From Isochrysis galbana (taxonomy: Eukaryota > Haptophyta > Isochrysidales > Isochrysidaceae), in the NCBI GenBank assembly GCA_018136815.1, contig CM030931.1, positions 1-64,000 of the forward strand: 64,000 nt of DNA. Reading direction: 5' to 3'. Under the pieces are notes generated by a model. The model saw only the letters and a list, made by a program, of their open reading frames with translations, searched no databases and was not told where the DNA came from. Each line of letters starts with the position of its first letter. The first letter of the stretch is position 1. The position numbers and the translations under genes are program-made. Positions 1-13,423 of the stretch are shown here, in pieces.

Positions 1-347
1 GACTGTCAATATTGGGCCGATACTTAATCCCTAATCCCTGTCATTTTGTTCTCGAAGGTCACCTAGGCCAAGAGCCCAAGGAAATCCTTGTAGGAGAGAG
101 CTTGCTGGGCCAAGGGCAAGCACCCCTTGGAAGCTATCACCCATGGGCAGGCCATTGTTACTGGAGAACGAGAAGAGAGAGCCGTGCATGCACGCCGTAC
201 TGCGTATGCTGCACCAGCAGCAAGCGGGCGCACACGTGGATCGGCGGCCGCTCAACCCCCTCGCTCCTCCTATCACATGCACATCCCTGTGGTGCTTGTG
301 CTATGGTGCTGTAGTGAGTCAATAAGCAATAAGAGGTAGAAAGAAAG
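1..347. other. Unassigned left edge
   Basis: I see no supported gene here. Short open frames exist on both strands but have no recognisable motif and begin at non-ATG codons. The stretch ends where the TIR motif TAGCCCGG begins at 348. Confidence 0.5.
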
Positions 348-2520
348 TAGCCCGGTCACTCACTCATTTTAACCACTATTTCCCACCTCCCCTGGGTGTC
401 CAAGGATTCCTTAGGGTCCCCCCTACCTGCCCCGCCAACTCCCTCCCCCCTCCGAACGACCCCCTCCCGCCCACGAAGGGCAATGGCGTCGGTGAGGGAC
501 CCCCCTCCCTTCCCCCGCGCGTGGCGGGCTAATTTGGAGATTTGGGGGCGGGCGCTCACGGGAGGGAATCAGAGTGGTGAATGTGGGGGCGGCATCACTA
601 TTAGAAACGCGGAGCTTCCGCGACGTCCGATCGCCCGCGATCGGCCGAAGAATGGCCTGGGAGGTGGTGGCCATCGCAGAGCCCAGAGCTCTCGCGAGCA
701 GGGTGGGGGTGACTAGTAGGTCGCACGCTGGTTCTTGAGGGTCGCACACACTCGTACTAACCCCGTCCTGGCCCCTCCACCGCAGGAATGCCTCGATTTC
801 CGATCCGGCCCGACGCCCAGGGCACGGCCCCGATTGACGTCGAGAAGCGCTCGCTTGGACGCCTGGAGGTGCAGCTCCTCATGTCTGGCCGTGCGGCGCG
901 ACGGGCTGGTCGCGACCGGCCCGTTCAGGGCCTGCTTGTAACCCTCAAAGCCTCCTGGCCCGGCCCCACGCGTTCGCGCCCCACCGGTTTGATCCGAAAT
1001 TTTGAAGAGCTAGCGTGTGGCGTGTTCACCTCTCACCTCCGCCTTCACCCGAAAGGCGTGCGCCGTGGCCGCTAGTACATGGATTTGGCTCTGGGGCGGA
1101 ACCATTTCATGTGATGAGATTTAGATCGGCCCTAAGCAAGCTGAGGGGCAAGAGAGCGCCAGCGGCAAGCGCAGTCGCGTGCGAAAGTTGGGCACTCTGG
1201 CCCATTCGGCCCCCTTGGTCTTGTTGTCGATGTTGCGCAGGGCCAACTTCGACGCGATGTGTGCGGCCGGCGGCGGCGATTGGCGTGGCTGCTAGGGCGG
1301 CATCTTTGCAGTAATGCCTGTTGTGTCATTCTATCTTAGTGGATGGCCGAGAAGGCGCCGGCAGCGGCGCCCGGTCGCGGTCGAAAGTCGGGCACTCGGC
1401 CCGTTCGGCCCGGTGACGTTGGCGTGGTCGTCGGCGCCACACACGGCCGACTATGGCGCGATGCGCCGCGGGCGGGGGCGGCGATTGGTGTTGCTGCTAG
1501 GCGCGGCATATTCGGATATGGTGTCTGATGAGCCAATCTATCCCAGTGCAAGACCGAGAAAGCGTCGGCAGCGCGCCCGGTCGCGGTCGAAAGTCGGGCA
1601 CTCGGCCCGTTTGGCCAGGTAACGTTGGCATAGTTATCGGCGCCACGCACCGCCGACTATGATGCAATGCGCGCGGGCGGCAGGGGCGATTGGCGTGGCT
1701 GCTAGGGCGGCATATTCGGATATGGTGTCTGGTAAGCCAATCTATCCCAGTGCAAGACCGAGAAAGCGCCGGCAGCGCGCCCGGTCGCGGTCGAAAGTCG
1801 GGCACTCGGCCCGTTTGGCCAGGTAACGTTGGCGTAGTTTTCGGCGCCACGCACCGCCGACTATGATGCAATGCGCGCGGGCGGCGGGGGCGATTGGCGT
1901 GGCTGCTAGGGCGGCATATTCGGATTTGGTGTCTGGCAAGCCATTCTATCCCAGTGGGAGACCAAGAAAACGCCGGCAGCGCGCCCGGTCGCGGTCGAAA
2001 GTCGGGCACTCGGCCCGTTCGGCCCGGTGACGTTGGCGTGGTCGTCGGCGTCACACACGGCCGACTATGGCGCGATGCGCGCGGGCGGGGGCGGCGATTG
2101 GTGTTGCTGCTAGGGCGGCATATTCGGATTTGGTGTCTGGAAAGCCATTCTATCCCAGTGGGAGACCAAGAAAACGCCGGCAGCGCGCCCGGTCGCGGTC
2201 GAAAGTCGGGCACTCGGCCCGTTCGGCCCGGTGACGTTGGCGTGGTCGTCGGCGTCACACACGGCCGACTATGGCGCGATGCGCGCGGGCGGGGGCGGCG
2301 ATTGGTGTTGCTGCTAGGGCGGCATATTCGGATTTGGTGTCTGGAAAGCCATTCTATCCCAGTGCAAGACCGAGAAAGCGCCGGCAGCGCGCCCGGTCGC
2401 GGTCGAAAGTCGGGCACTCGGCCCGTTTGGCCAGGTATCGTTGGCGTAGTTTTCGGCGCCACGCACCGCCGACTATGATGCAATGCGCGCGGGCGGCGGG
2501 GGCGATTGGCGTGGCTGCTA
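348..2520 (-). mobile_element. Partial TIR transposon carrying 204-bp tandem units
   Basis: It begins with the terminal motif TAGCCCGGTCACTCACT and continues as an inverted, diverged copy of the right part of the complete element at 30589-35689. The match covers the terminal 400 bp, the conserved block near 780-1080, and then the tandem array. The left end of the element is missing: at about 2520 the repeat stops abruptly and Ty3 gag-like sequence begins. No transposase is visible. Like the full copy it is probably non-autonomous. Confidence 0.65.
1300..2520 (-). repeat. 204-bp tandem array, about six units
   Basis: A recurring block containing GCGGCATATTCGGAT is seen near 1507, 1711, 1914, 2120 and 2325, giving a period of about 204 bp. 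Units are the reverse complement of those at 31180-34715 and more diverged. The period is a multiple of three, so long open frames appear on both strands; I treat them as fortuitous. Confidence 0.85.
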
Positions 2521-5500
2521 GGGGACGTGCTTCTCCGCAAGTGCGACGCCACCTTCGCGGCCAACGTGCCCGGCTTCGCCAAAGACTCCGCCTCCATGGA
2601 GTGGGACAGGCTCGTAGCCCGTGAAGCCGGCTCCGATCTCTTAGAGTTATCCAAGAATTTGGTGCGCGCGTACGTCCGCAAGATGGGTGACGCGAAGGTG
2701 GATGCACGACGGTCTGGGACCACCCAAACATGTCGGCACGATATCAATCAACGATTCGAGTCCATCATCCCGGAACGACAAGGTCGACGCGGCTCGCGGC
2801 GTGGATAACGCGACCAAGTTCGGCGAGTGTCTTGGCCAAAGACTCGCTTCCGCGTCGAGAACCACGAGCTCCCTCGTTCGGCCCTTTCGTGCGTCAACCT
2901 CTGCCAGCGCTACCTGAGCCCGTACGAACAAGCCCGCGCTGGCCAACAACAAGCGTCGGTCACCACGGTCCGCCGCCGTGACGCCCGCCGGCGACTACTT
3001 CCAAGCCACCAAGACCGCCAAAGTTGCTAAGGCTGCTCTAATCCCGTGGACACTACGGCTTCGATGGTCGCCGCGTCCCAAGCGGCGGTGGCCGAGGCAT
3101 TAAAAATCGCAAAACAACAACTCGAACCGCAAGACCGACTGGCGCTGACAATCGTCGGGCTCCTCCTCCACCTACGAATTACTCCGCATCGGTCTCCGCT
3201 ACCGGACGCACTTCTTGACCGTCCCTCGGCAAAAGCACGTCTTCTCGTCGCCAATGTGAGCCCCCTCCGAACGGCCTTGGGCTTCCGCCGATTCGGGCCT
3301 CTCGGAATGGGATCCAGGTAGCTGGTCTCGAGCGCGAGCCTCGTTCTGGCAAATTTCTCGTTACGCGGGTCACCCGGCCCTTCGCGCTGCGCTCACGCGC
3401 TGCCGCCCCTCCGATGCCACCATGACCGCGCCGCGTCTCGACGACTTAGACCGCGACGTCAAGGAGTGGACCGACGCCAACGGCTGTGCGTACTGCGCCT
3501 TTCGTCCCCAGGCTCCATCTGGTACGCCCGAGGCAGACCTGTGGAAGTATGGCACGTGGCGACGGAGCTCATAACCCCGTCGTTTGCCAACCGTACATTC
3601 GTTTTCTCTGCGAAGGCGGCAGTGGCGAGTGTGGTAACGACCCAGAAGTCCACCGCCGCCTCCGCACGATGGTTGTTCTCCGTCCGGCCCAGTAGGTCGC
3701 CGGCGGGGCCCACGTCGCGCTGTTACCCCCGCTACCAGTCCAGGGTAGTGGGCCTGAACGCCACCCACCAAAAGATCGTATTACACTACGGCCGAGTACT
3801 TCTAGCGGCCCCCAACCGGTACCCCCAAGATTCCCCAAGTTCCAGACAAGCCCTGCCACCCCATCCCCCTCTTTCTCCTGCCTCCTCGCCGATTGCCCCT
3901 ATTTCTCCCAATGCCGATAATTCCATCCTGATTCTCGATATCACGCACGAGTCCTCAAAACCAAGTCAACCGTCACCGCCTCTCTATCAACTCAAGCCGC
4001 TCAACCGCTATCCCACGCCACTCCCCAAGCATCAACAGTCCAAGACCTCACGGTCTGCGAAAATCCAGCCGCCGCAGGCCCAATCCAACCTTCAATCTCT
4101 CAAATCAAATTTCGCATGTCCGAGCCACAAAACGTCTCCCGAGTACGAGTACGAGTCCAAGTCACGTTCAGAATTACCCTCTTCGTCCTACGCCACCGCG
4201 AGCCCATCTACGAGTCTGAGCCCAGTCCATCATCACCGGTATCACCAGTCTCCATCGCTACGACGATGGAGGCGCAGTTCTCCGGTTCCTCCCCACTTTC
4301 TTTCGAGTCCGAGTCCAAGCCTGTTTTGAGCAAACCCCGTTCTGAGCCATCCGAGTCCGGAGTCCGAGTCCGAGTTTTACAACGTCACCCGGAGTCCTAC
4401 CACGCGGTCGACCGCAGGATTAACGGAGCTCCAGCCACCCACTGAGCCTCTGACGACCACTCCTTCCGCGGGAGTGTTCACCTTCGGTCCTCCGCGCCCC
4501 GAGTCTGAGTCATTGGAAACTCCGGTCACGTCCAAATTCCAACCATACCCGAGCCCCCGTTTCACGAGCCACCGCGTATCGAGTCCAAACACAAGCTGAC
4601 GCCGAAGCCCTCGACGACAGCCACTGTGTCCTTGTCCAAGCCACCCGTTTCGAGTCTCGCCGCAGCCGGCCTGCCACTCCAGCAAGCTGCACGCCGCCGA
4701 GCCGATCCCTTCCGTTTCCGTTCCGAGTCCGAGTCCAATTGCACAAGACAGTGCATCCCCGAGCCCGCGTAATCAGCCCGTCACCGAGTCCGAGATTACG
4801 GCCGCACCGAGCCAACCGGTGCTGGCCACCGTGCCCCTATTGTCATCACAAGCGTCCGCTTCGTCCTCATCGACGGTTGCGACGCCAGGGGGCTTCACCT
4901 TTGGGCCGGCCCCGTCCGTTCCCATTTCGAAAATTAGCCCTGTTTTTGGCGTCCAGCACGCTAGGAACGACGAGTCCGAGTCCGAGCACAAATCAAACGT
5001 CACCGCGGAGTCCGCGGTCGACCACCCGGCGTTCCCACGCCATCCCATCAGTCAAGAGCCATGGAGGAGCTGGCACAGCCGTCTCCTAGCCTCTCTCAAG
5101 TCGCCGAGTCTTCCGAATTCGAGTCTGATCCGCCGTAATTTTAGCGGTCCATGCACCCGCTAGCCCGAGCCAAGTCCTCCGAAGAATGCTTCGCATTGCA
5201 GAACCTCTTCGGCACCACCCACACCAGCCGCTGCCGCAGAGCCACACCCCTGGCCTCAGCCTTCCCCGCAGCCGGCTTCTTCGACAGCCACGTCCCTTCT
5301 TTCGCCGGCGCCGACCCCGCCGACGACAGATTGCAACGAAGTCTATGCCTGGCCCGATTCCTCTCCCGACGTGACCATGGAGAGTGACCACAACTCCCTT
5401 GCACGTCGAGGAACGGCCGCCTCCCAAACCGAGCTTCTACGCCCATTGAGCCAGCCCAACCGAGTCTCTAAGCCATGTCCTTCATGTCTCTCACCGGTGG

Positions 5501-6270
5501 TCTCGCGGCCGCCGGCGTCCGTCGCCGCAATCCGACACCCCCACTTCTCCGAGTTTCTTCGTCAATCCCGTCCTCCGAGCCTGTCTCACGTCGTCGATAT
5601 CCGAGTCTACTTCCATTCGTCCTACGTCGCCGCGGCCACCGGTCGCAGCCTCAAGCACTGCCTGCCTCTCGATACCACTGCACCCCCATCATGCGCGTGG
5701 GCAGCGATCAATGCGTCGCGATCCAGTCTTCGATTCCTCTCGAAACAACTCCGATGTCGGCACCCGCGATGATACCCCGTCACCCGCTCTCCACGCTCTC
5801 GCCTCTCTTCGTGCACGAGCGAGCGGCTCTGCGGTGGTATTACCTCGGCACCTCACGGAGGCAGCCCAAGAGCTCCGCCGGCCGCGCAGTGGCACCTTAG
5901 CCTCGCTGCCGGCCGCGCTACCCAAGCACTTCGATGAGCTTTGCGCTGAGCTCACGAAGACGAGTCAACAAGTCCAAGACGGGCTGACTTCTGGCTGTCA
6001 CGCCCACGAGTTCTCGTCGTTGGTGAGACTAGCGGCGTCGTCTCCTCCATGTTCCTACTCCGCCGGAGCTGATGTAGCTACGTGCGATTTATATCCTTCC
6101 GAGATTGACTACGTGCCCCACTTCCAAGGCGACGCGCTTCATGTCCAAACCTAGGTTGGGACCTAGTCATCGCCCACCGCCCTGCACGTACCTCTCCGCC
6201 GTCAGCAGCCAATGGCTTTCCCAAGAACCCGGACGTCGTGCCGCTCTTGAGTCGGCCGCCCGCGTCTTCA
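2521..6270 (+). pseudogene. Ty3 gag-like region, frame-shifted
   Basis: Open segments in changing frames start with a gag-like helical stretch at about 2524-2800 (residues such as LRKCDATFAANVPGFAKDS). From about 3900 to 5130 the sequence is rich in repeated GAGTCC units and encodes a Ser/Pro/Glu-rich region. A further segment at 5711-6154 leads toward the part shared with the intact copy at the window's right edge. I see no CCHC zinc knuckle. Product, if ever intact, would be a structural capsid precursor. The frames are so disrupted that exact boundaries are uncertain. Confidence 0.6.
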
Positions 6271-9200
6271 AGTCAATGGCCTCCGCCAATGCTCCGTTTG
6301 TAGCGGTTGAGAACCCTCGGATGCATGCGGAAGCTCGCCGTTTAGTCGGGGGGTTGACCCGACCCAATTCGTCCAACCCTGGGAGCACGGCACTGGACAC
6401 CAGAAAGCCACCGGGTTGTACCTCACAAAGGGCTGCCGCCTCTCCAGCCACCTGCGTCGTGGATGGCCGTGAGTCGCCATGGCTAACCTCTCTCCTTCAC
6501 CGCACCGTGGCGCCTCTTCGCAGCCGCACCTACGTCGGTGTAGCTGGAGCGATGGCGACCCATTGGATGCCTGTTCTTCTTCGACATTTGAGCCAACAGG
6601 GAGACCAGCCATCGACGAAGAAACTGTCCGCGTTGGAGCTACTCGCTTGGCCGCGCGGGCGCAGCCTATTGGACCGGCTTCCTTAGCTCGACTGAGCTAC
6701 CGCATACGAGCCGTGGTCGGCTCTTCATCGTTATGAGAGGGGGAGGGAATCTAGTGAAGTTTCTTCCGACCCCGTTGTTTCCCGTCCAGCTACTCCGAGT
6801 CAGACAACCACGAAGACCAAAAGAAACCCACGATAACACGACAACGGACACGCCACTCTACGCCTCCGAGTCTACTCTCCACGACCCATTCTCTCCATGG
6901 ACCGCCCCGCCTCCGGCACGCGCGAGCTCGCCGCGTCCGACGACGCCGACGACTCTCCGGAAGCGGCGCCAACAATGGCAACATTCGAGTGACGGGGACC
7001 AGAAATGGTCCAACGTCACGCTCGAAACCGCTGACGAAATAAGAGCGCAAGCTCTAGCCGGACGAGCGCCGACGAGGAATCCGACCTCGCCGCTGCCGTC
7101 CGAGCGCCGATCGAGTTCGTGGAAGCCAAAGGGCATCCGCGCCGAAGAGCTAGCCTCATTAGTTCGAAGACCAAGACAGAAGCCCAAGCTCGTCTCGAGA
7201 AGACTGGGAAAAGATGTCCGACCACCCGAGGCACCCCACCGACAAGAGAGGCCTGGGATACACTAGTCCCAAGCTATCACCGCTGCAACCGCTACCAACG
7301 AGGACGACGCCTCTAGACCCTCTGCCACGATAGCGGCAGTCGGATTACCCGAAGAGACGACGATCCCAGACGACGAATTCACCCGAGCAACCAGCTGTGA
7401 CAACCCGTCCCCGTCGACCACCATGCACACGTGACCGGCGCACCGACCGGATAGCGTCGTGGATACCCTACCATCTGCCTACCCAAGGCATTGCTATATG
7501 TTCGAGACCTAGTGGTCTGCCGCTCCGGCGAGGCTACCGGCAAAGAAGGAGTTATCTTAGCCGACTCCGCTCTCACGGTCAACAGCACACTCGCTAACAC
7601 CGGAGCTGGCCCGTCGGTCGTGACCACTTCCTCTTGTCCAGCCTACCCAAAGACGCATGCGTCGAGCGGCTGCCACAAGCCGTAGTGACAACGCTTCACG
7701 GTCCGGACGGCCTGCCTCTTATCACGCGAGGCAAGGCTCGAATCGTCTTCTCCGTCGGTGGATTCTCTTTCGTCATACGTTCATGGTGATTGAAGGCAAC
7801 CCGATGCTGCTGCTCGGGAACGACTTCTTAGCCACGCACGCCGCTTCGATTCAGCTCGCCTCCGACAGCGCGGACGGCTCTATCACCCTCGGTGCTCCAT
7901 CCACGGTGGCTCCTCTTGAGGTTAATGGCAGTCAAGCCCCGACGCTCCGCCGATCTTTCGCGTCTCGACGTCACCGATAGCGGTGGTCCCTGTCAGCATG
8001 ACTTGTGCACAGGTCTGTCCGACCTCCGCGGAACCCAATCACGACTGACTTCTTCCGAGGGCCGCAGCCACGCAAAAACGACAACCAGCTAGTCACCGAG
8101 CCTCTCTTCAGCCGGCCGATGAGTTTTGCCGCCAAAGCGCGGCATCATGTGGCTCCGAGTACCTCCTATATACCCACGAACCTATCACGATCCCGGCCTA
8201 TCATCGGGCAACGTTTCACGTCCGAATTCCGCTAGCTCTTCGAGAACACGAAGACTGCGCCATGCTCGTGGACCGACTCCCTACCGTGAAACGATCGATA
8301 GCTCTCCTCTCGTCATTCCCAGTAGAGAGGTCGAACTCCGACCACACCATCGCGGTTACGGTGGCAACACTGACCCCAAACCTCTACACCTTCCGTCGTT
8401 CCATCCTGTAGCTTCGCTACAGGTTCGATTCAAATTCACGCTGGAACATATCGCCGGCGTCGGGGCCGTTAACTCGCCGGATGTGATTGAGTCGCTCGAC
8501 GAGGACCACGTAAGCTCCTCGAGGCAGCCAAGATCGACCCCGAGGCGTCTCTCGATGCCCAACGTGAACAAGTTCGTCGTCTACTGGCCCGACGTATCGC
8601 TGCTTTCGCAATTGACCCGACCAACCCGAATCACACTCACGTGATGGAGGTAGAGCTACCGTCAACCCCGGAGCCGAAGCTCACCGCCACGCACCGTCTA
8701 GAGTTGGACGAGAGGGTGAGAAGATCATAGAGGACGAAGTTTGCAAGATGGAGTCCGCGGGCATCATTAGGAAATCAAATTCGTCGTGGGCCTCTCGAGT
8801 CGTGCTAGTCACTAAGAAGGATGGCTCCGTACGTTTCTGCGTAGATTATCGCGACGTCAACTCCAAGCTTCGTCTAGAGGACAGCCTCTTCCCTCACGGT
8901 AGAAGCCATCGACCGATTGTCGTCCGGCAAGGCAACCTTGATTCTCTATTCCTTTGCACCCTGGACCTAGCATCTGGTTTTTGGGGTATACCGATCAAAG
9001 AGTCCGATAAACATATCACCGCGTTCACTACTCATCGCGGCAAGTACGAGTTCAATTACTTGCCTTTTGGTGTTCAATCCGGTCCCTCGTATATGTGCCG
9101 CTCATGGACGCCGTTCTCGGTGGGCTGGCATGGGAGATTTGTATGCCATACTTGGATGATGTCGGCGCCTGGTCGACAGGCGTAGGTGACTCGCTGCAGG

Positions 9201-11844
9201 CCAGGGAAGAGTCGTCATTCCAACAAATGTTACACCGTCTTGATCTTGTCTTGGAACGTCTCATCTGGGCGGGCTCACTTGCAAGATGTCGAAATGCGTT
9301 TTCTTTGCACCTCGGCTGAATATCTCGGCACGTTGTTTCGCGTGAAGGTCTTCGGATGGATCCAAGAAAGTGGAAGCCGTCTCGAAAATCGACCCTACCC
9401 AAATCACTCTATCGAAGCCGTCCGTTCTTTCCTTGGACTGTGCTCGTACTACGCCGTTTTATACGCCGTTTTGCGATCCGTGCAGCGCCGTTAACCGCTC
9501 TCAGCGGAAAGGGTGCGATGTCCCGGTCGAGTCGCAAACAGAAGCCTGTCGCCAGGCTATCGAAGATCTCAAGCAAGCTATCTGTGAAGAACCCGTACTC
9601 GCACCTCCTCGAGACGACCGTCCTTTCCTCGTTAAGACCGACGGTGCTAGCAAGCTAGGCATCGCCGGCGTCCTTGCTCAGAAAGACGACGAAGGGAGAG
9701 AGCGCGTTGTTGCATACTACGGTCGTAGTTTGAGTCCGGCTGAGCGCCATTGGACAGTTACTGAAATCGAACTTCTAGCAGCGCTAGAATCGATCCGAAA
9801 TTGGAGGCTTATCTTTGGGGTCGCCACTTCACCCTCGTCGTAGACCATTCAGCTTTGCGCTGGCTTCACACGATGAAAGATCAAGTCACCGGTGGTCCAG
9901 CCTCGCGCCTCATGCGATGGGTCCTGAAGCTAGCCGAATATCGATTCGACGTCGTGCACAAACCTGGAGTCACTCACTGGGACGCCGACGGCTTATCCCG
10001 CCTAGTTGCTCTCGAGCCCGATCACGATCCTCTCCATCTCGAGGAGAGTGACGTCCATTCTTTCGATTCTTCCGAAATTCACGACATAGTTGCCGCGCGG
10101 TTACTTCATCCACCTCACCGCTCGCCGCCAACAAGCAAACGATAGGCTCGCTCGTCAGCATCGGAATCTTCGGAGTCGATTACCTCCTCGTATCTCGATG
10201 TGGGCGTGCCTCATGCCGACGAATTGCGTCAAGCGCTCTCTACCGACGAGTTCGCTAGCTCGATCATTTCTGAACTCGAGTCGATCCTTCCGAAAGCTTC
10301 CTCTTCGATCGACTCTAGCTCGTCGTCGAAGAAAGGTCCCGATTCCTGCTTCGCGATGGCCTACTCTACTACCGTCTCAGAGGCGGAAGAGGCTCTCTTC
10401 GTTTATACATTCCGGAGTCCTTCGTGACACGTACCTCCGCGCCTACCATGACCACCTTGGTCACCCAGGTGCGACAAGGATGATACCTACTTCGTTTCGA
10501 GTTTACTGGCTGGCCTATCCGCCTCTGTATCGGAGTACGTTCGAGAGTGCCATGATGCACTCTTGGCAACCGTTACCGCGACCGCTCGCCCATCCATCCG
10601 GTCTTTCTATCGGATCCTATCCTTTCGACGTCGTCTATTGCGATATTCTTTCGATGGCTCCCACCCACGATTTCGTATCCGGCCGCTCCGGTTTTGATAA
10701 GCTGATTGTTTTCGTCGATTCTCTCTCTCGTTGGATTGAAGCTGAGCCTTGCACGGTAACCCCTCGTCCGAAAATGTCTGGACGTCTTCATGCGTCTCAT
10801 CGTATCTCGTTATGGAGTCCCTCGCAACTTCGAACCGACGCCGGCTCGAATCTTTGCTCTCGTTAGTGGACCTAATTCTCAAAGCGACTGGCACGGACTT
10901 GAGCACTACTGAAGCCTATCGCCACGAAGGCGTAGGGCTAGTGAAGAGCTCAACAAACTCTCCTCACGATGACTCGAGTCTCCAATGAAGGCGGCGCCCA
11001 TTGGGTCGACCACCTTCCGTTTCTTCTCATGTCTATGCGAGCGACCGCCGGTCGCGTCGTACCCAAGTCACCCGCGGCTATCTTGTTTGGTCGGGAGCTT
11101 CGTCTTCCAGCTCAACTGCTGACCCTGCTCCTGTTCTCGAGTTGCTTCCATCTAGGCCTCCGTCCGATGCCGTCATTTACGCCACGAGCTCAATAAGAAA
11201 GCTTCTCGAGTCGTGGCGTTCCGCCTCGAAAGTACTCAAGAAGCCCAACGCGAATCGATGCGCTCCGCCTCTCAAAGTCTAACTCGGTGTCACCTTCAAA
11301 CCAGGAGACAGAGTTTGTCGTCGAATCCTGGCCACGCCAACAACTTCAATATTCTACTCCGGTCCCTACCGAGTAGAAGAAGCCATCTCGGCCACTCGCT
11401 ACCGTCTACGCGATCTCGAAATCGTCAAGTCAAGGATGAAGTTCACATTTCAATCTTCGTCGTACTTCACCGTCACGATTCGTCCCGCTCGCTGAAGATG
11501 ATATTGGTCGAAGAGTTACTCGATGCAAGGGCGATGGAGTTTCATTCAAGTATCTCGTCAAATGGCGCGGCTATCCTCGTTCTGAAGCTACTTGGGAGTC
11601 TCGAATTGAGTTGCTTCGGCGTTGTGCTGATCTAGTTGAGTCGTACGACACCATTTCGACGCCGTCCGGTTCAACCCCAAGCTCACTCCGCTGTAGACTC
11701 CTCTTCAAGTCCAAGCTCAAGTTCCAATCCAATCAAGTTATTCCACGTCGAATTCAGAGACAAGTCGTACTCCTCCTGATCTGCCTTCGAGTCGTACTCG
11801 TTCTCGTTCACAATCGTAGCGCTAAGTCGACCGGAAGTGGATGA
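6271..11844 (+). pseudogene. Ty3 gag-pol polyprotein remnant (PR-RT-RH-IN-chromodomain)
   Basis: The sequence tracks the intact minus-strand polyprotein throughout but switches frame repeatedly. Recognisable pieces in order: protease near 7540-7640 (NTGAGPSVV, where the intact copy has DTGAG) with the LLLGNDFL strand near 7800-7850; RT at 8748-9185 (FCVDYRDVNSKL, YLPFGVQSGPS) and, in another frame, YLDDV near 9143; RNase H at 9600-9843 (KTDGASKLGIAGVLAQ); integrase at about 10390-11150; chromodomain at about 11500-11640. The changes include 1-bp deletions in runs and some substitutions. It cannot make a full product as written. Confidence 0.88.
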
Positions 11845-12063
11845 TTAGCGTCGCGTCAGCGCCTGACCCAGCGCAACTGCCCGAGCAAAACTCCTGTAAA
11901 AGGGAGAAGTGGTAGGACGTGACGTACGAAATCGGGGGCCGCCGCGCTAAGCTGCCGATTTTGTGCTCGCTTTGGATCCATGGGTTAATCTCCTCTTCTA
12001 GGTCTCTCGTCTCGTATGGTCAAATGAACTCTTTTGGCTCGACATCGGGAGACGTCTCGATTT

Positions 12064-12073
12064 AAGTCGGGGG
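12064..12073 (+). other. Polypurine tract of the plus-strand Ty3
   Basis: AAGTCGGGGG lies immediately 5' of the LTR start TGTTGTATTCC, as expected for the plus-strand primer. The same tract precedes the LTR of the other copy. Confidence 0.7.
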
Positions 12074-13423
12074 TGTTGTATTCCTCCATCTGAAGGCTGT
12101 AGGCATGAATATTCGTGTAAGGTGCGCGCTACAATTACAATTGAACAGTTCCCCGTGTTGCACTGACGCACAAGACACACAGATTCGGATTCCCCATGGT
12201 CTCAAGTCCAGGTTTGCCGATTTTGATCTCGAAATTTGCGATTCGAATTTTGTTTTTGCTGTTACTATAATTGTTGGCTCGTTTAAGGTAATAAACCGGC
12301 ATGACTTCGACTTCTCGTTCTGCAGTCGCTCTGCGAGACTCTCTCTCTCTCTCTCCGTCCGCCTTCCTCGGCCGACGGTAGGAAGATTCGTCCAAAACAT
12401 TCTCCGGTCCAAGATATCTCGTGGGGGTCTCTCCGGCTCCGCGAGGGAAAGGACGCGATCTCGTTCCGAGATCGGCCTCGCGCCCTCCACGCTGCCCGCG
12501 TCCCTCGGTCCCTCGCCCCCCCCGGGCAGTTCTTTCCCTCGGCGTGCCATCCGTCGTTCCGGCCGTTTATTATCCCCCCCGCGCGAGGTTCTTCTCCTCC
12601 GTGCGCGGTTCGTTTCCTCCGGCGTCGTTCGTTCCCCCCCGCGCGCGTTATTCCCCCCCTTCGCTTCGATTCCTCTCGCGATTCCTTCGATGATGCCTTC
12701 ATCTCGTCCGTTCTTCTTCGCGATTCTCGCGGAGGGGCACCGACGTTTAACGTTAGTTTCGCCGTGGTTTCGGTAAAGAAAGGTAGAACGAATGGCACGC
12801 GCCTCGGTTCGCGTCTTGTTTCGTCGCCCTTTGCCTCGTCTCTTGTCTAGAAGGTCTCTCCACATCCTTCTTCCCCCGCGCGAGTTTGGATTCTCTCGAC
12901 CCTCCGCGTTGGCTTAAGCGACGAGTTTCGCTTTAACGATAGTCCGAACCTTCGTTTGCCGTAGTTATGCGCTCTCGTTCCGTATTTCTTCGCGCATGGC
13001 GATCGATCGCGACCTCAGCTTCGCCGGCGGAGGGTTTGTTTATCGTATGATTCGGAGTGTTTACGTTAGTTTTCTGAGCCCAAGGACTTTGGTTTTTGGT
13101 TTCTAGTGAGTGTTTTTGTAGCAACTTCGTCGAGTCCCTCCGTGTTCCAAACGAGTCCCCCGAGTTCCGAGTCTATACCCGAGTCAACGAGTCAATACAA
13201 TCAGCACGGCCTGAGCCACCCCCAGTCGCCTGCCACCACCTCCCACAAGCCTCCTTCCGACTTCCGCGCCCACCGTGCTCCGTGCGTGCGTCGTGCGTCG
13301 TGCGTCGATCACCATGCCCGTAGTCATCCCGAGGAAAGCTCATGAGCTCCCGCAAGAATGCATTCCGCGCTAGCTGCGCGCGCCCTCGCACAGTCTCCAA
13401 GAGTGAGCAGCCTTGCTCTGACA
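12074..13423 (+). repeat. 3' LTR of the plus-strand Ty3 (1350 bp)
   Basis: Boundaries come from alignment by eye with the other copy (56621-58024): both start TGTTGTATTCC after the purine tract and end CTTGCTCTGACA, and the flanks differ right after CA. The TG...CA ends fit a Ty3/gypsy LTR. Antisense open frames run through most of it but are broken differently in the other copy. Confidence 0.88.

Larger units (their letters stand above)
2521..13423 (+). mobile_element. Ty3/gypsy chromodomain retrotransposon, 5'-truncated and decayed
   Basis: This 10.9-kb element holds gag-like sequence, protease, reverse transcriptase, RNase H, integrase and chromodomain in Ty3/gypsy order, followed by a polypurine tract and a 3' LTR (12074-13423). 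The 5' LTR and first part of gag are missing; the sequence begins against the 204-bp array. It is closely related to the minus-strand element at 56621-64000 but is broken by many small indels, often one-base losses in homopolymers. That could be decay, or uncorrected long-read error in a repeat. Confidence 0.88.

Noticed and set aside
12062..12865. 267-codon antisense frame in the Ty3 LTR
   Set aside because: In the second LTR the same antisense frame is broken into shifted pieces, so it is not conserved. Its charged composition reflects GC-rich LTR sequence.
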